Part shown: piece by piece, positions 22,886-30,162 of the stretch
How positions within the stretch are numbered: the stretch's first letter is position 1
Layout of the letters: every line of letters begins with the position of its first letter
DNA from: an uncultured Collinsella sp.
GTDB lineage: Bacteria > Actinomycetota > Coriobacteriia > Coriobacteriales > Coriobacteriaceae
Reading direction: 5' to 3'
Assembly: GCA_900759045.1 (NCBI GenBank)
Contig: CAAETU010000026.1
Span: 1 to 42,973 of the forward strand
Length of the DNA stretch: 42,973 nucleotides
Notes under the pieces: model-generated
The model's database searches: none
What the model was told of the DNA's origin: nothing
What the model saw: only the letters and a program-made list of their open reading frames with translations
Program-made: the position numbers and the translations under genes

Positions 22886-23267
22886 ATCTCGATCTGTAAC
22901 ACCAAGACCCGATTTGGGCGGCTAGGTGTTACAGATCGAGATATACCGGCGGTTTGGACCGCGTTTGTCTAAATCTGTAACACGAGGGACGGATTTTGCC
23001 GGGCAGCTGTTACAGATTGAGATTTTCTAGCAGGCGGGTCCCGTTTGTCTAAATCCGTAACATCTGGGGCCCATTTTGCCGAGTAACTGTTACAGATTGA
23101 GATCTTTCGGCAGGCTAGATTGGTTTGTCTCGATCTGTAACAGGTGGGGGTCAAAAGTGGGCCTAGCTGTTACAGATCTAGATTGTTGAGGATGGGTTGA
23201 GAGGAAGGTCTTGATCTGTAACAGTAAGACCCGGTTTTTGCCGAGTAACTGTTACAGATTGAGACAA
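22886..23267. repeat. Tandem array of five ATCTGTAACA...TGTTACAGAT hairpins, period about 80 bp
   Basis: Left cores (ATCTGTAACA or ATCCGTAACA) begin at 22892, 22973, 23053, 23133 and about 23213; right cores (TGTTACAGAT) begin at 22927, 23008, 23088, 23168 and 23250. The period is 80-82 bp and the two cores of a unit are always 35-37 bp apart. Unit 1 is the best, with perfect 18-bp arms (22886-22903 and 22925-22942). Between units a related linker recurs (for example GGTTTGTCT). The loops differ in sequence. It is not a CRISPR because the repeats are inverted pairs with fixed short loops. Confidence 0.85.
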
Positions 23268-23406
23268 ACCGACGGGCCGTCCCGCCCCATCCACCTGCCG
23301 TCACCTGATATTCGCCGATTTTCGTTGTGCCGCTGTACCCCCATGCCATATCCTTTAGACAACTACGCGGCACCATCGCCGCCGCGCCTACAAGAGAGGA
23401 ATGTCC

Positions 23407-25437
23407 ATGACCGCACCTGCATCCAAACTGCTCCAGCCCATTACGGTTGGTCCCCTTGAGCTCAAGAACCGCATTATGTTCCCGCCGCTGACCACCGGCT
23501 ACGAGGAGCGCGACGGCTCCATTGGCGAGCGCAGCCTGGCTTTTTACGAGCGCCTGGCCCGTGGCGGCGTGAGCTACATCGTCATCGGCGACGTCGCCCC
23601 CGTTATGACCGCGAGCCCCACGCCCAAGCTGGCGACTGACGCCCAGATCCCCACGTTTAAGGCGCTGGCCGACGCCGTCCACAAGCACGGTGCCAAGGTC
23701 GCGCTGCAGCTGTTCCACCCCGAGTACGACGTGCCCGGCGTCGGCCGCATGGTCATGGGATCCATGGCCGCCGCCAAGGCCGCGCAGGAAGCCAAGGCCG
23801 CCGGCGACGAGGAGACCTTTGCCGCCAAGATGGCCGAGTCCAACGAGATCCGCAAGCAGGCATACGCCAAGCTGCACCACGACATGCAGCACTTTGTGAA
23901 CGAGGCGAGCGTAGAGCAGCTCACCCAGATCAAGGAGGCCATCGCCGCCTCGGCCGCCCGCGCGCAGCAGGCCGGAATCGACGCCATCGAGGTCCACGGC
24001 GACCGCCTGGTGGGTTCGCTGTGCTCGGCCATCCTCAACAAGCGCACCGACGAGTACGGTGGCTCGTTCGAGAACCGCGTTCGCTATGCGCTGGAGGTCG
24101 TCGCTGCCATTAAGGAGGCCGCGCCGGAGCTGATGGTGGAGTACAAGCTCCCCGTGATCATGGAGAACCCCGACGGCACGCCGCGCGGCAAGGGCGGCCT
24201 GCAGCCCGACGAGGCCTGCGAATTTGCCAAGATGCTCGAGGGTGCGGGCATCGACATGATCCAGGTCGCGCAGGCCAACCACACCGGCAACATGGGCGAC
24301 ACCATTCCGCCCATGGGCGCCATGCCCTACAACTGGACGCTGCCCGTGGCCGAGCGCGTCAAGGCCCTGGTCTCCGTGCCGGTGGCAACCGTCGGTCGTG
24401 TTGTCTCGGTCGAGGCCGGCGAGAAGATTCTGGAAGACGGCGCGGCCGACATCATCGCCTATGGCCGCTCGCTCATGTGCGACCCCGACATTGCGCTGAA
24501 GGCCGCCACGGGCGAGCCCATTCGCGAGTGCCTCAACTGCAATAAGGGCTGTGTCGACGCGATTCAAAACCGCAAGTACATCTCGTGCGTGCTCAACGCC
24601 GAGAACGGCGACGAGGCGACCATCGCCATTAAGCCTGGCGAGGGCGACAAGAAGATCGCCGTGGTGGGCGGTGGCATCGCCGGTCTGGAGGCCGCGCGCG
24701 TGGCGGCCAAGCGCGGCTACGACGTGACCGTCTACGAGGCGAGCGATCATCTGGGCGGCCAGATTGTGCTGGCGGCCGCGCCTCCGCGCAAGGACGAGAT
24801 CATGCGCTCCGTTGAGTACTACGAGAAGATTCTGCCCGGCCTGGGCGTGAAGGTTGAGCTCAACCATGCCGCTACCGCTGAGGACCTCAACGCCGCCGAC
24901 GCCGCGATTGTGGCCGTGGGCGCGCACGACGTGGTCATCCCCGTTCCGGGTGCCGACTCGGACAAGGTCGTCTCGAGCTGGGACGTGCTGGCCGGCAAGG
25001 TGGAGCTTACGGGCCGCGTCACCGTCATTGGCGGCGGCCTGGTGGGCACCGAGACTGCCGAGTACCTGCTGCAGCACGGCTGCGAGGTGGCGATCGTGGA
25101 GATGCTCGACAAGATTGCCGCGGGCGAGTCCGAGACCATTCTGCCGCTGATCATGAGCGACTTTGCAGAGCACAACGTGGAGCAGCACGTGAAGACCCGC
25201 CTGACCGCCATTACCGACGAGGGCGTGGAGGCTGTTCGCACCACTGAGGACGGCGCCGAGGAGCCGGTGAAGATCGCCTGCGATTACGTGGTGATGGCCG
25301 TGGGCTCCAAGGCCAACGCGTTTGACCTTGACGGCGTGACGGTGCCCGTGACCTGCGTGGGCGACTGCTCGGGCGAGCGTACCGCCGACATTGCGAGCGC
25401 CATCCGCACGGCATATCACGCGGCTAACGAGCTCTAA
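23407..25437 (+). CDS. Old Yellow Enzyme / 2,4-dienoyl-CoA reductase-type Fe-S flavoprotein
   Basis: A 676-residue NADH:flavin oxidoreductase. The N-terminal TIM barrel (about 1-370) binds FMN: LELKNRIMFPPLTTGYEERDGS, YIVIGDVAP, VALQLFHP, GIDAIEVHGDRLVGS and NKRTDEYGGSFENR. CLNCNKGCVDAI with a later ISCVLN supplies the 4Fe-4S cysteines. The C-terminal half has KIAVVGGGIAGLEAARVA (FAD) and VTVIGGGLVGTETAEYL (NAD). This arrangement is that of FadH and of bile-acid BaiCD/BaiH-type enzymes; the substrate is not identified, and no bai or fatty acid genes are near. An insert at about residues 120-175 is Ala/Lys-rich. The ATG at 23401 is too close to GAGAGGA; the next ATG at 23407 has better spacing. 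Confidence 0.88.
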   Translation: MTAPASKLLQPITVGPLELKNRIMFPPLTTGYEERDGSIGERSLAFYERLARGGVSYIVIGDVAPVMTASPTPKLATDAQIPTFKALADAVHKHGAKVALQLFHPEYDVPGVGRMVMGSMAAAKAAQEAKAAGDEETFAAKMAESNEIRKQAYAKLHHDMQHFVNEASVEQLTQIKEAIAASAARAQQAGIDAIEVHGDRLVGSLCSAILNKRTDEYGGSFENRVRYALEVVAAIKEAAPELMVEYKLPVIMENPDGTPRGKGGLQPDEACEFAKMLEGAGIDMIQVAQANHTGNMGDTIPPMGAMPYNWTLPVAERVKALVSVPVATVGRVVSVEAGEKILEDGAADIIAYGRSLMCDPDIALKAATGEPIRECLNCNKGCVDAIQNRKYISCVLNAENGDEATIAIKPGEGDKKIAVVGGGIAGLEAARVAAKRGYDVTVYEASDHLGGQIVLAAAPPRKDEIMRSVEYYEKILPGLGVKVELNHAATAEDLNAADAAIVAVGAHDVVIPVPGADSDKVVSSWDVLAGKVELTGRVTVIGGGLVGTETAEYLLQHGCEVAIVEMLDKIAAGESETILPLIMSDFAEHNVEQHVKTRLTAITDEGVEAVRTTEDGAEEPVKIACDYVVMAVGSKANAFDLDGVTVPVTCVGDCSGERTADIASAIRTAYHAANEL

Positions 25438-25463
25438 GCAAGAAAACCATCGCGTATTGAGTG

Positions 25464-25499
25464 GGCGGGGAGTGCCGTATCGGTGCTCCCCGCCTTTTT
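25464..25499 (+). terminator. Terminator of the flavoprotein gene
   Basis: GGCGGGGAG (25464-25472) pairs with CTCCCCGCC (25486-25494), 13-nt loop, followed by TTTTT. It lies 26 nt after the stop. Confidence 0.88.
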
Positions 25500-25531
25500 G
25501 TCGATAAGAGTGCCCCTGACCAGCGGGTTCA

Positions 25532-25612
25532 GAAAATCCGAATCTTGAGCATCCGAAAATCCGAATTTTCTGAACACGAAAATCCGAATCGCAACCACCC
25601 GAAAATCCGAAT
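25532..25612 (+). promoter_or_regulatory. Four GAAAATCCGAAT repeats at exact 23-bp spacing
   Basis: Identical 12-bp cores start at 25532, 25555, 25578 and 25601, each separated by 11 bp of different sequence. An 11-bp inverted repeat, GTTCAGAAAAT/ATTTTCTGAAC (25527-25537 and 25564-25574), overlaps the first two. The set ends 59 bp before the ATPase start. The 23-bp period places sites roughly two helical turns apart, as in operators for cooperative binding. This is an inferred regulatory array, probably for the following gene. Confidence 0.6.
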
Positions 25613-25671
25613 TTGCTACAGTGGAATAGAAGAATCAGAAAGCAGGAACTGGAAATCTGCGGGGGTGGCTC

Positions 25672-26976
25672 ATGGCAGGAGAGAGGCTACATCGGGACGG
25701 ATACATCCCACGTATCGTGGATGCGCAAATCGAGCGCTACCTTCGTGTCTTTGGAGCGGTCGAGATTGCGGGCACCAAGTGGTGCGGCAAGACGTGGGCC
25801 GCGCTCGAGCACGGGGCGTCCGCCTCGTATGTCGACGAGAATCTCGACCTCGCGCGTGCCGACCCGGCGATGATGTTGCTGGGAGACCGTCCGCATATTA
25901 TCGATGAGTGGCAGCGCGTTCCCCAGATTTGGGACTACGTTAGACACGAGGTCGACCGCACCCGGGGTACGCGCGGCGCCTATATCCTCACGGGTTCCGC
26001 CACGCCCGCGTTTGGCTCAAAGGCGGAGGCGCCCGCGCATAGTGGAGCCGGCCGCATCGGCCGCGTCCGCATGCACCCCATGACGCTTGCCGAGACAGGT
26101 GAGTCCAACGGCAAGGTGAGCCTGGCGGGCTTGTTTGAGCATCGTTTTGAGCCCTGCCGGTGCGATGGCGATACACCGGGGCTTGTCGAAGCCGCTTGCC
26201 GCGGCGGCTGGCCCGAGGCGATCGATATGGTTTCGGCTGACGCCCAGCTCATCGCCCGTGAATATCTCAACACCACGTTTTCGAGCAGCTTCCCGGCGGT
26301 CGGTCTCGACCCCGATATTGCTCGTCGAGTCTCCGCATCGATCGCGCGCAATCTGGGACAGGCAACCACGTATAAAACGATTCTTATGGATATGTTCGGT
26401 GCCGAGGAGGAACCCGCAGCGTTTGCCGATGAGACCAAGGTGCGCAGGTACCTGGATGCCCTCAAAGGCATGTTTATTCTCGAGGAGGTCCCCGGTTGGG
26501 TTCCCGCCGCGCGCGACAAACGGCGCTTTACCGTCAAGCCCAAGCGCTATCTGGCAGATCCGAGCCTTGCTTGCGCCTTGCTAGGTATGTCCTCGCAGGC
26601 GCTGCTTGCCGACTGGCAGAGATTTGGTCTGGTGTTTGAGAATTTGGTCATACGCGACCTTTCGGTCTACGCACGTTCGCTCGACCTGCTGGATAGCACG
26701 CCCGTGCGCTATTATCGCGACGATTCGGGCCTTGAGTGCGATGCTATCGTGCAGCTAGCCGACGGACGGTGGGCCGCCTTTGAGATTAAGGTGAGTGAAG
26801 ATAAAACGAGCGCCGGCGTCGAGAGCCTCAAGCGCGTTCGCAAGAAGGTCTGTGGAAATCCTCGTTCACGCACACGCGAACCGGAGTTTATGGCCGTGAT
26901 TGTGGGGGTGGGTGAGTACGCCCGCGAGGTCGAGGACGGTATCTACGTGATACCCGTGCGCGCGTTGGGGTGTTAA
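25672..26976 (+). CDS. DUF4143-type AAA+ ATPase
   Basis: A 434-residue ATPase of the AAA_14/DUF4143 group. The Walker A variant GTKWCGKTWAAL lies at about residues 34-45 and PHIIDEWQRVPQIWDYVRHEVD contains Walker B; ILTGSATP is sensor 1. The region with RVRMHPMTLAETG and the C-terminal DUF4143 domain follow: TFSSSFPAVG, LGQATTYKTILMDMFGAEEEPAAFADETKVRRYLDALKGMFILEEVPGW and the nuclease-like end YYRDDSGLECDAIVQLADGRWAAFEIKVS. The last block matches a PD-(D/E)xK-like pattern (D, E, ExK). Such proteins are widespread, often exchanged horizontally, and their role is not firmly known. The array upstream suggests self-regulation. Confidence 0.88.
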   Translation: MAGERLHRDGYIPRIVDAQIERYLRVFGAVEIAGTKWCGKTWAALEHGASASYVDENLDLARADPAMMLLGDRPHIIDEWQRVPQIWDYVRHEVDRTRGTRGAYILTGSATPAFGSKAEAPAHSGAGRIGRVRMHPMTLAETGESNGKVSLAGLFEHRFEPCRCDGDTPGLVEAACRGGWPEAIDMVSADAQLIAREYLNTTFSSSFPAVGLDPDIARRVSASIARNLGQATTYKTILMDMFGAEEEPAAFADETKVRRYLDALKGMFILEEVPGWVPAARDKRRFTVKPKRYLADPSLACALLGMSSQALLADWQRFGLVFENLVIRDLSVYARSLDLLDSTPVRYYRDDSGLECDAIVQLADGRWAAFEIKVSEDKTSAGVESLKRVRKKVCGNPRSRTREPEFMAVIVGVGEYAREVEDGIYVIPVRALGC

Positions 26977-27017
26977 GGGGCGGCACGCCGTGTGTCCGCT
27001 GCCCGGTGCTGCGGATT

Positions 27018-27047
27018 GGTGCAAAGGGGGTCAGGTTTGTTTGCACC
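27018..27047. repeat. Palindromic element with GGGGTCAGG core
   Basis: GGTGCAAA (27018-27025) pairs with TTTGCACC (27040-27047), loop GGGGGTCAGGTTTG. A member of the dispersed palindrome set, here downstream of the DUF4143 gene. The remaining 200 bp up to the surface operon carry no clear promoter or terminator. Confidence 0.45.
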
Positions 27048-27253
27048 ATGTCCTTGGCATATGGAAGAAGCTGCTATTCGTAATCTTTAAGACATCATTA
27101 AGGCTTGCGTTGTGGAGCAAACCGCAGGTCAATGCTATTCTTTTACCTTATCGTACGGTGTTGTATTCTGCCTGAATTCTCTACCTGCGAACAATGGATA
27201 AACGCGACCGAGCGAAAAGGATGGCACGCCCGCAAGCAGGGCAAATGTAAGCG

Positions 27254-28291
27254 ATGAGTGGCATGGACCGACATAGCGAGCCCCAGCAGCACAAGACGGC
27301 GGCCGAGTACCGTCAAGCTGCCGACGAGCACGTGCGGACCCTCAAGGATTTCTGGAAGGATTTCCTGGTGAGCGGTCTGTTTGTGCTGGCCGCCATCGTT
27401 GCCATCTTTGCATGCCTGGCCTGGTTTGCTGCGAATAACCGAGTGAGCGCCACGGGGGGCACGATCGGGGCGAAGGCGGATCGGTACACGCTGACCGCCG
27501 CGGGCGAGGGTGAGTCCGGCGCGCACGTGGGCTATTACGAGCGCTCCGAGCGCACGCCCGAGGAAAAGTATGCCATCGATGGCCTGGATACGACCGACGC
27601 CATGACGGTAACGCTCGGCTCCAACCTCAACAACGAGACCGCGGGCTCTCTGTACCCGGGTGCTCGCGGCAAGATTACATTTACGGTGAAGCCGCTGGTG
27701 AGTGACCTGGACGGGGTCACGATCAGTCTGTCGCGCTTGCTTAAGGTCACGAACACTGTTGGCGTTGTTGGGGACGGGGGAACGCTGGCGCCCGAGGCGG
27801 AGGCGCTCCTTGGCTTGATCAAAGGCCACTTGCTGTTCTTTACGAGCTGCGACCAGAACGGGTATTACTCGGGCCGCGTGGTTGATAGCAAGATCGAGAT
27901 TCGCAAGTGCGAATTTTGCGAAAACGGCGATGTGAACAAGCCAACGAACAAACCCGTCACCATCAGCCTGTACTGGGTGTGGCCGGAGTACTTCCAAAAC
28001 TTCGTCCTTACCGGCAACACGAATTACTACAAGAACCTGTTTGCGGCGGCGGGCGACGCAAAGTCTGACTACGGCGCTCTGCAGGCAGATATGAACGCGC
28101 ATAAAACGAACTACTTCTATGGCGCGGCAAACGGCACGAGTGCCGCCAACGCTCCTGCGGTTTCGGCTGACATATCCTTCGGCGACACCGCCATCTGCTC
28201 GGCGCTGTACAACAATGCCGACGAGCAGATCGGCAATAAGGTCAAATACATCCAACTTAGAATTAGCGCTCAGGAGGGCGTGAGCTCATGA
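27254..28291 (+). CDS. Single-pass membrane surface protein, first of three
   Basis: A 345-residue protein of unknown family. Residues 1-38 are charged and cytoplasmic; about 38-60 form one membrane span (FLVSGLFVLAAIVAIFACLAWF). Then AANNRVSATGGTI begins a long extracellular part. The pattern of a span followed by AWF..N..V.a.G recalls TasA/camelysin-like (SipW-dependent) fibre proteins, but this is a weak resemblance. The outer part has beta-rich segments such as LYPGARGKITFTVKPLVSDLDGVTISLS and two Cys pairs (FTSCDQN, RKCEFCEN). No sorting signal is present. The start lacks a strong ribosome site, and the ATG at 27263 is an alternative. It overlaps the next gene by 4 nt, so the cluster is an operon. 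Confidence 0.65.
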   Translation: MSGMDRHSEPQQHKTAAEYRQAADEHVRTLKDFWKDFLVSGLFVLAAIVAIFACLAWFAANNRVSATGGTIGAKADRYTLTAAGEGESGAHVGYYERSERTPEEKYAIDGLDTTDAMTVTLGSNLNNETAGSLYPGARGKITFTVKPLVSDLDGVTISLSRLLKVTNTVGVVGDGGTLAPEAEALLGLIKGHLLFFTSCDQNGYYSGRVVDSKIEIRKCEFCENGDVNKPTNKPVTISLYWVWPEYFQNFVLTGNTNYYKNLFAAAGDAKSDYGALQADMNAHKTNYFYGAANGTSAANAPAVSADISFGDTAICSALYNNADEQIGNKVKYIQLRISAQEGVSS

Positions 28292-29088
28292 GCACCATGC
28301 AAACGCGCCTCGGCGATGCCCGCAATTGGATAGAAAACCACCGCGCACAGGCCCTTGCGGTCCTGATATTGCTGGCGGCAATCGCTCTTATCATCGGCTT
28401 GTCGCTCTCGTGGTTTGTGGGCAGCAAAAGTCTGTCTACGGTGGGCAAGATCCAAACGCCCGCGCAGCTTAAGATCATGGGTCCCAACCAGACGAGCATC
28501 GAGCCCATCGAGATTTCGTATGACGAGTCACGGGGCGATGTTAAAAACATAGACGGCACCGTGACCGTTCGTCGCGCGTTTTGTGTGCAGAGCGACAATG
28601 GCGATCCCGCTGCCGGCGGTCAAGCGTTTGAGCTGCAGATTGCCAACACAACGAATATCACGGGGCTGACAATCAACGTGTATCACGTGACGGTCAATAA
28701 TCCGAACGATAAAAACGGCACTGTGGTCGGCCTCGACGGGCTCAACCGCACCTACTCATGGAGCAAGAAGAGCAGCACCCCGATTGAGTTTGCTTTTATC
28801 AACTCCGCGGACGGGACAAGTGCGTTGGCTAAAGAGCTTGAGGCAAACGACCCGACGTACGGCTCGTACGTGAATGTCCAGAAAAACGCCCGTCCGCTGT
28901 ATCGGTACCACAAGTTCGCAGGGAGTGGGCTCGATGGCTGGAATGGCAAAACAGCCAACGCCGCCACGAACTTCATCATCGAGTGCACATGGAATCCGGG
29001 CGTTGTGACCGTAAACGGAAAGACGGTCTCCAACGTCAAAGAGACCGACATGGTTTATCTAATTGCTCGCGGCACGAGTGGCAACTAA
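28288..29088 (+). CDS. Single-pass membrane surface protein, second of three
   Basis: A 266-residue protein. A short cytoplasmic head is followed by a membrane span at about residues 22-43 (ALAVLILLAAIALIIGLSLSWF), then VGSKSLSTVGKIQTPAQL. The order of span, SWF and a following V.G resembles the first protein (AWF...), so the two look related in layout. The extracellular domain is beta-rich and Asn/Thr-rich (ELQIANTTNITGLTINVYHVTV, NFIIECTWNPGVVTVNGKTV). No signal-peptidase or sortase motif is clear. GGAGGG lies 9 nt before the ATG, which overlaps the previous stop (ATGA). Function unknown; a fibre or adhesin subunit is a guess from context. Confidence 0.65.
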   Translation: MSTMQTRLGDARNWIENHRAQALAVLILLAAIALIIGLSLSWFVGSKSLSTVGKIQTPAQLKIMGPNQTSIEPIEISYDESRGDVKNIDGTVTVRRAFCVQSDNGDPAAGGQAFELQIANTTNITGLTINVYHVTVNNPNDKNGTVVGLDGLNRTYSWSKKSSTPIEFAFINSADGTSALAKELEANDPTYGSYVNVQKNARPLYRYHKFAGSGLDGWNGKTANAATNFIIECTWNPGVVTVNGKTVSNVKETDMVYLIARGTSGN

Positions 29089-29111
29089 TAACAAGAAGGG
29101 AGGGGCGCCAG

Positions 29112-30098
29112 ATGCGAAAAGACAAGAAAGAGCAAAATGAAATCGCGAGGCCTGTTGGCAAGCACTTTGCGCAGGTGGATGATTCTAAGGCAGAGCCTTG
29201 CTGCGTAGAGTCGGCGGCCCCTGCTTCCAAAATGCGCAAGCGCCTGTGGGCGGTTGCGGTGCTGCTATGCGCCGTCGCGATTGTGGCGGGTACCCACCTT
29301 ACTTACACGGCCTTTTTGGCGGGCGACTTCCTTAAGTCGGTCGCTGTCTCGGGCACGTCACAGGCGCTGTTTGCCTCGGACATGCTTACGGGCTACACGA
29401 ATGAGACGCTGAATGACGAGGGTATTGCCGTCCGAAGCGTCATCGCCGACACGAGTGGGGAAAACTGCTCTTTTACCTTTCGCATTTACAACCATCTGCT
29501 GGGCGACAAGAACAAGGTCAACGACAAGGACGTTAACGCGACGCTGAGCGTGAAGGCGACGGGAACGACGAAAGCTTGGAGCATAAGCGGTTCGCCCACG
29601 CTGACGGCGGGCGGCACGGTCGACCTTTCCTTCCCTGCCAACAGGGCAACCATGTATACCTATAAGGTTACATTTTCCAAGGCGGACCTCAACAAAGCAT
29701 CCTTCACCGTTAAGGCCCAGGTCGGCTCCAATAGCCCCGGCACCAATCTTAAATGGCTCGCCGCCAAGATTGCGCCTTCCGAGCGTGCAGAGGTAACGGC
29801 TTCGGGCGTTTCGGGCGAGTGGGTCGACAAGAACTCGGATATCAACGTTTTCGACGCTTACAACTATCGCGTGACCGTTACGGGCACGCCAACAAAAATC
29901 AAGCTTACATGGGGCGACAAGGTTGAGCTTGACCCGTTTTTTGAGACAAATCATTCCGACGCGACCGTTAATAAAAATAAAAGGGTGGTCACGTTCACTA
30001 TGGAACCCGGGTCGGAGATTATTACTTTTTACCGCGCGACAGATACCGCACCCGGCAACTGGGGTGATGACATCGGCGTTACGTGCGGATCTGCGTAG
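29112..30098 (+). CDS. Single-pass membrane surface protein, third of three
   Basis: A 328-residue protein. The first 43 residues are charged and include PCCVES; a membrane span follows at about 44-64 (LWAVAVLLCAVAIVAGTHLTY). The outer part begins FLAGDFLKSVAVSGTSQALFASDML and continues as beta-rich Thr/Lys/Asn-rich sequence with likely immunoglobulin-like strands (NCSFTFRIYNHLLGD, VTVTGTPTKIKLTWGD). The frame is open from 28983, but GAAGGGAGGGG lies 6 nt before the ATG at 29112, so that is the start. It shares layout but not obvious sequence with the two proteins before it. It lies 64 nt before the giant secreted protein. Confidence 0.65.
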   Translation: MRKDKKEQNEIARPVGKHFAQVDDSKAEPCCVESAAPASKMRKRLWAVAVLLCAVAIVAGTHLTYTAFLAGDFLKSVAVSGTSQALFASDMLTGYTNETLNDEGIAVRSVIADTSGENCSFTFRIYNHLLGDKNKVNDKDVNATLSVKATGTTKAWSISGSPTLTAGGTVDLSFPANRATMYTYKVTFSKADLNKASFTVKAQVGSNSPGTNLKWLAAKIAPSERAEVTASGVSGEWVDKNSDINVFDAYNYRVTVTGTPTKIKLTWGDKVELDPFFETNHSDATVNKNKRVVTFTMEPGSEIITFYRATDTAPGNWGDDIGVTCGSA

Positions 30099-30162
30099 GC
30101 CAGCCGCAATCGGTGATTTTGAGACCCCGCACGGGGCATGAGATAGAACGAGGTAGGACCAG

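Larger units (their letters stand above)
22797..23406. other. 610-bp gene-free stretch between tRNA-fMet and the flavoprotein gene
   Basis: It contains the tRNA terminator (22806-22835), the array of five hairpins (22886-23267), and about 130 bp of leader before the ribosome site GAGAGGA at 23394-23400. Short reading frames pass through the array but have no ribosome sites. Confidence 0.7.

Noticed and set aside
22886..23267. CRISPR array
   Set aside because: The repeated parts are inverted pairs with fixed 35-37 bp offsets, the linkers resemble each other, and no cas gene is near.
23170..25419. A long minus-strand reading frame (749 codons) opposite the flavoprotein gene
   Set aside because: It is the usual open antisense frame of a GC-rich gene: no ribosome site, His/Gly/Leu/Val/Arg-rich composition, and the plus strand encodes a clear enzyme.
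25532..25612. Mini CRISPR array
   Set aside because: Repeats of 12 bp with 11-bp spacers are far too short; operator-like iterons fit better.
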